Of a stretch of DNA of 16,925 nt, positions 1 to 6,646 are shown piece after piece (within the stretch, counting starts at the first letter, position 1; each line of letters begins with the position of its first letter). The notes beneath the pieces are model-generated. The model was not told the origin of the DNA and made no database searches. It worked only from the letters and a program-made list of their open reading frames with translations. A program made the translations under genes and the position numbers. Source of the stretch: Methanosarcina sp. UBA5 (GTDB lineage Archaea > Halobacteriota > Methanosarcinia > Methanosarcinales > Methanosarcinaceae); contig NZ_DAVG01000093.1 of assembly GCF_002505485.1 (NCBI RefSeq), positions 252-17,176 on the forward strand, given 5' to 3'.

Positions 1-967
1 CTATCCTGTTACCATAGATAGCGGGATACCCCTGGTTATCTGGACTGCTGGTTATCTGAGTTTCTTTTTTAGTGGAAAGATCATACATGTAAACATCATC
101 GCTTGTGTTAGGATCCTCCAAGCTTGCTAAACTATCATCCCAGACTATTTTGTTATCGTATATATGTGGATTATCTGCTGTTCCGGTGGTGCTTACCGAA
201 GTTTCTTCTTTAGTAGAAAGGTCGTACATGTAGATATCACGGTAGCCTTCCTCATCCATTAAACCATAAATTATTTTGTTACCATAAATATCAGGAGCGT
301 ATGCGCTGTAGTAGACATTGTTGGTTATTTGAGTTTCCTTTTTAGTGGAAAGGTCATACATGTATATATCATAGTGATAATTATCATTCCCAGCGGCTGA
401 CCATACAATTTTATTCCCATACATTGCAGGATCAGATGCTGATCCACTGTTAGTTATTCGAGTTTCCTTTTTGGCAGAGAGATCATACATGTAGATATCA
501 TAGTCATAATCTCCATTTCGAGTATCTGACCATACTATCTTATCCCCGTAGATATCAGGACTTCCCCATACTTTCCCACTGTTGGTTATTCGAGTTTCTT
601 TTTTAGTGGAGAGATCATACATGTGAATATCTGTTTTTCCATTGCGATCATCGACGTATACTATCCTGTTACCATAGATAGCAGGATAGGATGCGTGTCC
701 ACTTGTCGTTATTCTGGTTTCAGCAGTCTGAAGCGAAGCGCCTTTCTCAGTAGCTGCCAACGCTGTAGACGAAACATCATTGCCTTTTATGGTGGCGTTT
801 CCGGTGTCATTCTGAGTAGCTGCTAATGTTGCAGGCAAAACGTAATTATCTTTGATAGTGACATTCCCGGTGGCATTCTCAGTAGCTGCTAATGCTGTAG
901 ATATCAAAAGCAAGATTAGAGCTATTGAGACAAAACTTATTTTACACAGAGTCTTTGTTTTATTCAA
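1..967 (-). CDS. Secreted TolB-like beta-propeller surface protein (5' part; runs off left edge)
   Basis: The frame is open from a TTG at 967 to the window edge (322 codons, C-terminus missing). The first ~27 residues form a signal peptide: a basic start (NKTKTLCK), a hydrophobic core (IALILLLIS) and an Ala-rich cleavage zone. Next come three imperfect ~22-residue units beginning AAT(E/Q), with several N-x-T sequons. After these are at least five blades of 43-47 residues, each with the motifs YGN(R/K)IVW, D(I)YMYDLSTKKET and RITNSG. This pattern is typical of the WD40/TolB-like propeller proteins that are abundant in Methanosarcina envelopes. I infer an extracellular, probably glycosylated protein for binding or adhesion; no ligand can be named. 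TTG is chosen because the only nearby ATG, at about 980, meets a stop after five codons. The ribosome binding site is weak (GAGATGGG). The propeller call is firm; the start is less so. Confidence 0.85.
   Translation of the reverse strand, partial: MNKTKTLCKISFVSIALILLLISTALAATENATGNVTIKDNYVLPATLAATQNDTGNATIKGNDVSSTALAATEKGASLQTAETRITTSGHASYPAIYGNRIVYVDDRNGKTDIHMYDLSTKKETRITNSGKVWGSPDIYGDKIVWSDTRNGDYDYDIYMYDLSAKKETRITNSGSASDPAMYGNKIVWSAAGNDNYHYDIYMYDLSTKKETQITNNVYYSAYAPDIYGNKIIYGLMDEEGYRDIYMYDLSTKEETSVSTTGTADNPHIYDNKIVWDDSLASLEDPNTSDDVYMYDLSTKKETQITSSPDNQGYPAIYGNRI
57..660 (-). repeat. Tandem blade-coding DNA repeats within the propeller gene
   Basis: A conserved core (plus strand: a tttagtggaaag-like stretch, then a tcatacatgta-like stretch) recurs with its CATG near 86, 227, 359, 488 and 620. 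The period is 129-141 bp, which is one propeller blade. The left edge (1-30) also repeats the DNA at 659-690 almost exactly (ctatcctgttaccatagata), so blades are still very similar at nucleotide level. That suggests recent duplication or gene conversion. Confidence 0.8.
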
Positions 968-1051
968 TATTTCCCATCTCTAATTTTTTAGCTCAGGAGC
1001 TTTAACTCCATGAATTAAGTATTAAATGAGAACTTAACTTTTTTCTTTTGA

Positions 1052-1068
1052 CTTATATATTTATAAAA
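1052..1068 (-). promoter_or_regulatory. Probable TATA box for the propeller gene
   Basis: On the minus strand this reads TTTATAAATATATAAG, a strong archaeal TATA match. It lies about 85-100 nt upstream of the TTG at 967, which would give a leader of roughly 60 nt. Assigned from composition and position only. Confidence 0.45.
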
Positions 1069-1678
1069 GTTGAATTTATTAGACAACTGTATATAAGATC
1101 GACTTTATACAATTACAGATGCTTAGAAGTATTTACTGATGAGAAGAAAACTTTCACAATCTCAAGCATGCGCCGTCATAAACGATTTAATTATTCAAAC
1201 ACCCATAACTATGTGGTATAAATAAAATTTTTTAAAATTTTAAGGATTTATTTGACCGATCAAGTTTGTTTTATAGTCAGTATCCTTCTGGATGATGAGA
1301 GTGTGAGTACATTATAAACAGAACTACCTATACATTAATTGATAAAAATATATTTTTTCGCAAAAATATTTATATATTTAAATGATTATATAATTGTAGG
1401 CTTTTAAACAGTTGACTTTTTAGAATTGTATAAATAAAGAATGTTTAGTTTCAGTTTTTGTAACTTGCCGCTTCTTGATGTCCTAACTTAAACACATGAG
1501 ATACTAAGTTCATATATGAGCTAGAATACCTCTTTAATAGACCATGTTCAAGAACTGAATATAGAAGACCTTGATTTTCTTGTTATATTTGTAGGCTTTT
1601 TTTGAACTACTGCTATTTTTTAGCATATACTCAAAGCTTATATTATTATTCTATAACATAAATTACATAATGTGACAT

Positions 1679-1776
1679 ATTGCCCAAAAGCTCTAAATAC
1701 CTACTGACATCTTGCTCAATCCAGTAATTGTCCTGAAATTAGATAAACAACCTTACTTTTCCCCGGGGGAGACTTC
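1679..1776 (+). repeat. Left copy of a ~97 bp dispersed direct repeat
   Basis: Aligns with 3216-3311 in the same orientation at roughly 85-90% identity by hand, with two single-base gaps. Most differences are transitions. A 24-base core starting at agataaacaacc is identical in both copies. In one frame both copies encode LKLDKQPYFSP followed by (G/R)ETS with mainly silent differences, so it may be a scrap of a once-coding mobile gene. I do not recognise the family. Confidence 0.75.
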
Positions 1777-1918
1777 ACGTAAGAACAGAAAATCGTGCAT
1801 GACTACATGATTTTTCACCCCCCAGTTAGATATGTTCGTTTGTAATGCTCCATCGTTGGGTTGGTCCTTAAAAGACAGGCATAAAAGGATTGCAAGATGG
1901 GGTTAGTCGATGATCTAA

Positions 1919-2788
1919 TTATTTGCTTTCTCTATTAGATCGATACCAATAATTTAGAGCATCTCGATGAAGCCCAAGTGCTATTATGCTCATAACTATA
2001 CTTACCACTAGCAAAAAGGGTGGATTCAGTATGGCGCTTGAAACTAATCCTGCTATCAGGAAATAGGCATGAAATCCGAGAGGTACAAGAAAGACAAATG
2101 CAGCCTGGGACCGGACCGAGACTTCCGGGCGTAATACCAAAATCAATAGCAGAGCACTTCCTAAGACTGCAATGATAGTAGCATAATGTATCAGGTCATT
2201 GGGGATGTTGGTAATGAGCTCATTGGTAATGAGCACGCCTGTTGTGCCGCAGATTATAGCTCCTGCAGGGGAGAACCAGCGCCCCCAGAAACCAGGTAGC
2301 TTTGATAACAATCGAAGGCTTGCTGAAAATGAGAACACAACCCAGAACCATGCCCAGAAGTTGTTGTAAGGAACACCGAAGTACTGATGTTCAAAACCTT
2401 TTCCCCAATCCCACATACCCAGCCGGATGGCTATTGCATCCATGGAAAGGTCGATATTCAGGGCCATCAGCCCATCGAGCACCGGTCGTGCCCATTCTGG
2501 AAGGTTGGTTTTATCGGAAAATGAGCGAACGCTATAGATAATAGCTCCCCAGGCCACCCCAACGACCACAGGGACAGGCCCAAGCATTACCAGAAAGCGT
2601 CCGTATTCGTAGGCATCGAGCTGCTGGATTGTAGCCCATTCCAGCAGCAAGCCGAAGAGCACCCCGGCAAGAAGTTGCCAGGCTACCCAAGAGCCTCGTT
2701 GCCATGCATCTTGCAGACAGGCCATAAAGAGCACTAAAACCAGAATCTCGAAGGCGAGAAAGTATAGATTTAGCAAGGGCATGAGCAT
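1919..2788 (-). CDS. Multi-pass membrane protein, carotenoid biosynthesis (CruF/DUF422, COG2324) family
   Basis: A 289-residue protein with about seven or eight hydrophobic segments spread along its length. The central region has acidic residues in membrane-facing context (LNIDLSMDAIAIRLGMWDW, near 110-128) followed by FGVPYNNFWAWFWV. In the CruF/DUF422 family the pattern is acidic motif, then G-x-W-W, then YxGVPxxNFxGW, so the match is fair. Characterised members hydrate carotenoid ends (e.g. bisanhydrobacterioruberin hydratase), but many homologues occur in organisms without carotenoids. No carotenoid gene (phytoene synthase or desaturase) lies in this window, so the substrate is unknown. 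ATG at 2788 is preferred over TTG at 2791; an in-frame TAG lies just upstream. No clear ribosome binding site. By eye the gene is clearly richer in G+C than its flanks, and it sits between two direct repeats, which hints at acquisition. Confidence 0.65.
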   Translation of the reverse strand: MLMPLLNLYFLAFEILVLVLFMACLQDAWQRGSWVAWQLLAGVLFGLLLEWATIQQLDAYEYGRFLVMLGPVPVVVGVAWGAIIYSVRSFSDKTNLPEWARPVLDGLMALNIDLSMDAIAIRLGMWDWGKGFEHQYFGVPYNNFWAWFWVVFSFSASLRLLSKLPGFWGRWFSPAGAIICGTTGVLITNELITNIPNDLIHYATIIAVLGSALLLILVLRPEVSVRSQAAFVFLVPLGFHAYFLIAGLVSSAILNPPFLLVVSIVMSIIALGLHRDALNYWYRSNRESK

Positions 2789-2958
2789 CAAATACTAAAT
2801 AACGGCTTAAAAAACTTGCGAAAATGTTTGATAACATAATTCTTCGTATATGGAATAATTACATCTTGAGTTGGTTGCAAGTGCGGATTATTGAATGGAG
2901 ATAGGAACCGATATCCAACAGCTAAATCTTGCTACTTACGCAATAGGGTAGTTCTATA

Positions 2959-3090
2959 TTGACCTGGCTGGACAACTCTCGGATATTTAAAGAAATTTTC
3001 AGAGAGTTGGCATATGAAACGATGACAGTCTTTGAGAGAAGCTTACAGCTAAATTTTATTGCTGAGCCATGGTTTTCTTACGGTAGTTGA
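2959..3090 (+). pseudogene. Possible short coding remnant, 43 codons
   Basis: A frame from TTG at 2959 to TGA at 3088 encodes a peptide of natural-looking composition: DNSRIFKEIFRELAYETMTV followed by FERSLQLNFIAEPWF. There is no ribosome binding site and the frame is closed by TAG just upstream. I do not recognise a family. It could be the tail of a lost gene in the repeat-flanked segment, or chance. Confidence 0.2.
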
Positions 3091-3215
3091 AAAATGATTG
3101 TAATGTGCTTAAAATGCTTTTCATTTTAGGCACTGATTATAGAGAATTAAGAGGAAAAAAGGAATATTAAGGCTCATTTTTAGTGACCAAAAAACACTAT
3201 TTCAAAAAGAGGCAC

Positions 3216-3311
3216 ATTGCCTAAGAGCTCTAAATATTTACTGACATTTGCTCAATCCAGTAGTGTTCTGAAGTTAGATAAACAACCTTACTTTTCCCCA
3301 AGGGAGACTTC
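3216..3311 (+). repeat. Right copy of the ~97 bp dispersed direct repeat
   Basis: Partner of 1679-1776. Together the two copies bracket a ~1.5 kb segment that carries only the CruF-like gene. Recombination between them would delete that gene. The shared reading frame LKLDKQPYFSP is conserved here too. Confidence 0.75.
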
Positions 3312-3550
3312 TGTGTTAATGGCAGTAGAAGTAATTTATTTCCTCCAAGAAAAATCCGAGCAAAGAGTTTTAATTTTCACTCCTTGCTCCAGCTTTAATC
3401 ATGAATTTATTCCAAAACCTGTTTTCTTCTAAATCATAGAATTTTCTCAGGATCACTTTCCATGATCAGATACTCAGTTTACTGTTCCAGATACGAGATC
3501 CATAAATCAAGTTTTGAATTTCAGGATAAGCTCGTTAATTAACCATCTTT

Positions 3551-3580
3551 TAATATAATAAATTCAATATAAAATTATAT
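3551..3580 (+). promoter_or_regulatory. Candidate TATA elements for the flavin oxidoreductase gene
   Basis: Two AT-rich TATA-like strings, TAATATAATA (3551-3560) and AAAATTATAT (3571-3580), lie 75-105 nt upstream of the ATG at 3657. They fit an archaeal promoter with a leader of ~50 nt. Positional inference only. Confidence 0.35.
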
Positions 3581-3656
3581 AGGGGCATGGGTTTTTACTA
3601 TTTTTTAGAAAGCATGTGGATTAGAAGGAGATAGAGAATAGAAGAAGGGAGGTATT

Positions 3657-5009
3657 ATGGAAAAGGACTACGATATTATAATTATCGGGACTGGAACCGC
3701 TGGCAGAATTTTTGCGGATAAAGTAGCACATTCAGGATTAAAGATAGCTATTATTGATTCGGGAAAATATGGTGGAATCTCACCTCCCAGAGGCTGTGAT
3801 ACAAAAAAGATGTTTACATATCTCGCCGAGGTCACTGACTGGACTAATCGACTGATAGGGAAGGGTGTGGGAATACAAGATCCTTTAAAAATTGACTGGC
3901 CTTCGCTTCTCGAGTTTAAGAGGGCAGTTACGGAAGAATGTCCTGGAAGAATTGAGAACCATTTTATTGAGATTGGAATCGATACATACCACGGGAAAGC
4001 TTATTTTGAAAATCCAAACACAGTAATTGTTGGAGAAGACAAACTTAAAGGAGAATATATCTTTCTTGCTACAGGTTCAAAGCCGAGAAAACTCAACATT
4101 CCCGGAGAAGAGTATATTACCACAAGTGAAGAGTTCATGAATATTGAAAAGCTTCCTGAAAGAATTATCTTCATCGGAGGCGGTCATATCTCCCTGGAAT
4201 TCGCTCATGTTGCACGGAGGACTGGGGCAGAGGTTACAATTCTGCACAGAAGTGAAAGGCTCCTGAGGCACTCTGATGCTGATATGGTGAATTTGCTTAT
4301 AAAAGCAACCGAAGCCGCAGGAATTAAGATTCTTATAAATAAACCGGTAGCCTCGATAGAAAAGGACGCAAATGGCTTTCTGGTCAGGACTGGGTCTGGG
4401 TCCGAAACCGAGTCAGAAACCCAGAATTTCCGCGCGGATATGGTAATGCATGGGGCAGGACGCATCCCGAATACAGAGGATCTACATCTTGAGAAAGCCG
4501 GGATTAAGATTGAAAAGGGAGCTATTGCAGTCGATAATTACATGAGAACCTCAAAACTTCGAGTCTATGCAGGTGGAGATTGCGTATCAGAAGGTATGAA
4601 ACTTACTCCTGTAGCAGCTCTTCAAGGAGAAGTTGCAGCAGCTAACATCCTTAATGAAAATAGTGTCGAGGTGAACTATACAGGTATTCCAAACGCAGTT
4701 CATACAATTCCTGTCCTGGCTTCAGTAGGAACCAGTACCGTTAAAGATAACAAAAAGTATAAGGTAATATTCCGGGACAGAAGCAACTGGTATACAACCC
4801 GGAAAGCAGGAATGGAATTTGCAGCTTCAAAGGTAATTATTGATGAAGCAAACGACCGTATAACGGGAGCTTATATTCTGGGTCCGGATGCCGGAGAAGC
4901 TATCAATATTTTCGCTGCGGTAGTGAGGCTTGGACTCAAGGCATCGGACATAAAAAAACTGGTTTTTACCTATCCAACTACGTTTTCAGATATTCGATAT
5001 ATGCTGTAA
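3657..5009 (+). CDS. FAD/NAD(P)-dependent oxidoreductase of the dihydrolipoamide dehydrogenase/mercuric reductase superfamily, one redox Cys missing
   Basis: 450 residues, the normal length for class I flavin disulfide reductases. Visible in order: N-terminal FAD Rossmann motif GTGTAG (11-16); active-site helix GGISPPRGCDTKK (39-51); NAD(P)-binding motif IGGGHISLEFA (~170-180); second FAD motif AGGDC (~305); C-terminal dimerisation domain ending YPTTFSDIRYML. Family members normally have C-x4-C in the active site. Here the first position is Ser42 and only Cys47 remains. The C-terminal His-x4-Glu pair that protonates thiols is Tyr-P-T-x-x-x-Asp. Classical dithiol/disulfide exchange is therefore unlikely; I infer a diaphorase, an NAD(P)H oxidase-like role or a single-thiol mechanism. 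The ribosome binding site GGGAGGT is 4-5 nt before the ATG. No operon partner: the next gene starts 258 nt later. Confidence 0.85.
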   Translation: MEKDYDIIIIGTGTAGRIFADKVAHSGLKIAIIDSGKYGGISPPRGCDTKKMFTYLAEVTDWTNRLIGKGVGIQDPLKIDWPSLLEFKRAVTEECPGRIENHFIEIGIDTYHGKAYFENPNTVIVGEDKLKGEYIFLATGSKPRKLNIPGEEYITTSEEFMNIEKLPERIIFIGGGHISLEFAHVARRTGAEVTILHRSERLLRHSDADMVNLLIKATEAAGIKILINKPVASIEKDANGFLVRTGSGSETESETQNFRADMVMHGAGRIPNTEDLHLEKAGIKIEKGAIAVDNYMRTSKLRVYAGGDCVSEGMKLTPVAALQGEVAAANILNENSVEVNYTGIPNAVHTIPVLASVGTSTVKDNKKYKVIFRDRSNWYTTRKAGMEFAASKVIIDEANDRITGAYILGPDAGEAINIFAAVVRLGLKASDIKKLVFTYPTTFSDIRYML

Positions 5010-5060
5010 ATATTTCAGCAGAATTGCAGCATTTGTATTACGTCCTGTCCTGAGTGAATC

Positions 5061-5070
5061 CTATATAAAG
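5061..5070 (+). promoter_or_regulatory. Probable TATA box for mntP
   Basis: CTATATAAAG is a good archaeal TATA match. Initiation ~25 nt downstream would give a leader of ~180 nt before the mntP ATG at 5268. That is unusually long for an archaeal gene and contains the hairpin at 5161-5203. Confidence 0.4.
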
Positions 5071-5160
5071 AAACTGCTTATGGCGCTTTTAATATCGGAT
5101 GAAATGTTGATCTCTGGAAATATCCATAACATATTGCGCGGACAAATTAGATATAAGCAG

Positions 5161-5203
5161 CGAGGAACGAGCAAGGCTTGGAGTACCTCCCGGACTCGCC
5201 TCG
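5161..5203 (+). promoter_or_regulatory. Imperfect stem-loop in the mntP leader
   Basis: CGAGG (5161-5165) pairs with CCTCG (5199-5203). After a two-base bulge, CGAG (5168-5171) pairs with CTCG (5195-5198). An inner GGAG/CTCC helix (5180-5183 with 5187-5190) has a 3-nt loop. It is markedly GC-richer than the surroundings and ends 64 nt before the mntP start codon. A cis-regulatory role is inference. A 51-codon frame (5080-5235) crosses it but has no ribosome binding site. Confidence 0.4.
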
Positions 5204-5267
5204 ATAATTGTTTATTTCGTCGTTCATTCGGATAACTTACCCTAGATGAAAGTGGAGCAATTATTCG

Positions 5268-5819
5268 ATGTCTTATATCTCCAATCTTCTCTTAGCGTTC
5301 GGGCTTGCAACGGATGCATTTGCAGTTTCAATCTCTGGAGGCGCTACGATAAATCCTTTTAGGATCAGTGATGCTCTCAAATTTGCTGTTTTTTTCGGGG
5401 GCTTTCAAGCTTTAATGGTAGTACTGGGCTGGTTTGGAGGAAGTGCAATGAGCGGCTTCGTTTCCGAATATGCTTCATGGATTGCCTCTGGACTTCTGGT
5501 TTTTATCGGAGCCAGAATGATTTATAGGAACCTGCGTGGAAGCAAGCAAAGAAAGATAGAATCATTAAGTTATTCTGTGCTTTTTGCACTCGCAGTTGCA
5601 ACAAGTATAGACGCCCTTATTGTAGGAATAAGCTTCGCTTTTCTAAAATCATCCATTCTTGAGCCTGCAATTATTATAGGGCTTGTAACCTTTTTTATGT
5701 CTCTGTTTGGAGCATTTCTTGGACGCAAAATGGGTCACTTTTTCGAGCACGAAGCCAAACTTATTGGTGGTGTGATACTTATCGGGCTTGGGATCAGCTT
5801 ATTGTTCTTGAGCAGTTGA
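5268..5819 (+). CDS. mntP: Manganese efflux pump, MntP family
   Basis: 183 residues, close to the usual ~185-190 for MntP (formerly DUF204/YebN). Six hydrophobic segments in two pseudo-symmetric halves. Each half has the family's conserved intramembrane acidic motif: ATDAFAVSISGG with Asp16, and ATSIDALIVGISF with Asp115. The basic loop between the halves (RNLRGSKQRK, ~87-96) is typical. MntP exports excess Mn2+ across the cytoplasmic membrane. The ribosome binding site GGAG lies ~11 nt before the ATG, somewhat distant. The gene is monocistronic, with its own TATA box and a long structured leader. Transport by this copy is inferred from family membership. Confidence 0.92.
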   Translation: MSYISNLLLAFGLATDAFAVSISGGATINPFRISDALKFAVFFGGFQALMVVLGWFGGSAMSGFVSEYASWIASGLLVFIGARMIYRNLRGSKQRKIESLSYSVLFALAVATSIDALIVGISFAFLKSSILEPAIIIGLVTFFMSLFGAFLGRKMGHFFEHEAKLIGGVILIGLGISLLFLSS

Positions 5820-6047
5820 CCTTAACTTTTTGAGCTATCCGACAAATACAAAAATTACAATGCAGGGTATGTTCCGTAATGACAAAAAGAAAAACCTGAC
5901 ATGACTGCGAGATCTCTGATGACATTATTGTTTATGGTAGGCAAATTAGAAACTCTGTTTCCAAATAAATATTAGCCGACGAAAACTATTCTAAATTGGG
6001 GTTATTTAATATAACATTCTGTATATATTATTCTTGGGGAGGCATAA

Positions 6048-6458
6048 ATGTCGGGTATAAACACTGATGAATTTATGTCAATTTCTTTTGATTTTCAGAA
6101 AATAGCCTTGATCCTTGTCATAATAGGTTTTGTCATAATGAGAACAGGTAAATTAAGTAAAGGAAAATTACACAGACACGATATAATATCCACATTAGGA
6201 TATTTGCTAGTAGTCTTATCTGTTCCATATATGATTAATTTTACATACGATGCCATAATCTCAAAAGCCATTTCTCCTGTAATTTTAATTCATTCTTTAA
6301 TAGGAATTGTGGTTTTAATCCTGGGATTTATAGTTGTGATTAACAGGCGAGGCTGGAAAATCAAAAGAAGATGGAAAACTAAAGCGAACATGCAAATTCT
6401 TTTAGTTTTATGGTTGATAAATTTCATACTAGGGACATATATGGTCTTATTTACTTAA
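6048..6458 (+). CDS. Small four-helix membrane protein, DUF420-like
   Basis: 136 residues with four predicted membrane helices (about 17-31, 46-63, 74-98 and 115-134). A basic loop lies between the third and fourth (RRGWKIKRRWKTK). Histidines sit at helix ends: H42 and H44 in KLHRHD, and H82 in LIHSLIG. Helix count, His placement and the basic loop resemble DUF420 and related small haem/cytochrome-b-like membrane proteins. I cannot confirm the family, and haem binding is speculation. GGGGAGG ends 5 nt before the ATG, a near-perfect ribosome binding site, so the start is secure. A TATA-like TTTAATATAA near 6004-6013 is the likely promoter. Not linked to its neighbours by spacing. Confidence 0.7.
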   Translation: MSGINTDEFMSISFDFQKIALILVIIGFVIMRTGKLSKGKLHRHDIISTLGYLLVVLSVPYMINFTYDAIISKAISPVILIHSLIGIVVLILGFIVVINRRGWKIKRRWKTKANMQILLVLWLINFILGTYMVLFT

Positions 6459-6646
6459 TAATGACTTATGCTTTTGGACTAAAAAGCAGCATTAAATCCA
6501 TAGCAGCTAATCCTTAACTGAATAAATCTCAATAATTCTACGGAAGTTTCACATACTTGATTTTATCCTTCAAATGCATAAGTCCCACACTTTCCTAAAG
6601 GTTCTGATGAACTGTAAAAAGATTCTACCTGACGAAGGTAAAGGCT

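Larger units (their letters stand above)
968..1918. other. 951-bp AT-rich intergenic region
   Basis: No credible gene on either strand. It holds the promoter of the propeller gene near 1052-1068, a small inverted repeat AGCTC-AG-GAGCT at 990-1001, and the left copy of a dispersed ~97 bp repeat at 1679-1776. The short string ttgtaggcttttt-like occurs twice (near 1395 and 1590). Nothing else is recognisable. Confidence 0.6.
2789..3656. other. 868-bp region between the CruF-like gene and the oxidoreductase
   Basis: Holds the right copy of the dispersed repeat (3216-3311), a short possible coding remnant (2959-3090), an IS-end-like motif (atttcaggataagctc at 3518-3533), and the promoter of the downstream gene. 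An open frame at 3217-3432 starts inside the repeat and lacks a ribosome binding site or any family signature. I regard it as repeat-derived rather than a gene. Confidence 0.55.

Noticed and set aside
623..826. Plus-strand 67-codon frame
   Set aside because: Antisense to the propeller gene, in which signal peptide, linker and blades read continuously.
3217..3432. Plus-strand 71-codon frame as a gene
   Set aside because: Begins inside the dispersed repeat, has no ribosome binding site, and the other repeat copy breaks the start of this frame.
5161..5203. yybP-ykoY manganese riboswitch
   Set aside because: The conserved internal-loop sequences of that riboswitch are not seen; only an unrelated stem-loop is present.
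5080..5235. 51-codon frame in the mntP leader as an upstream peptide gene
   Set aside because: No ribosome binding site and no recognisable sequence; the GC-rich part is better explained by the stem-loop.
3657..5819. Operon of the flavoprotein and mntP
   Set aside because: A 258-nt gap with its own TATA box separates them, so co-transcription is not supported.
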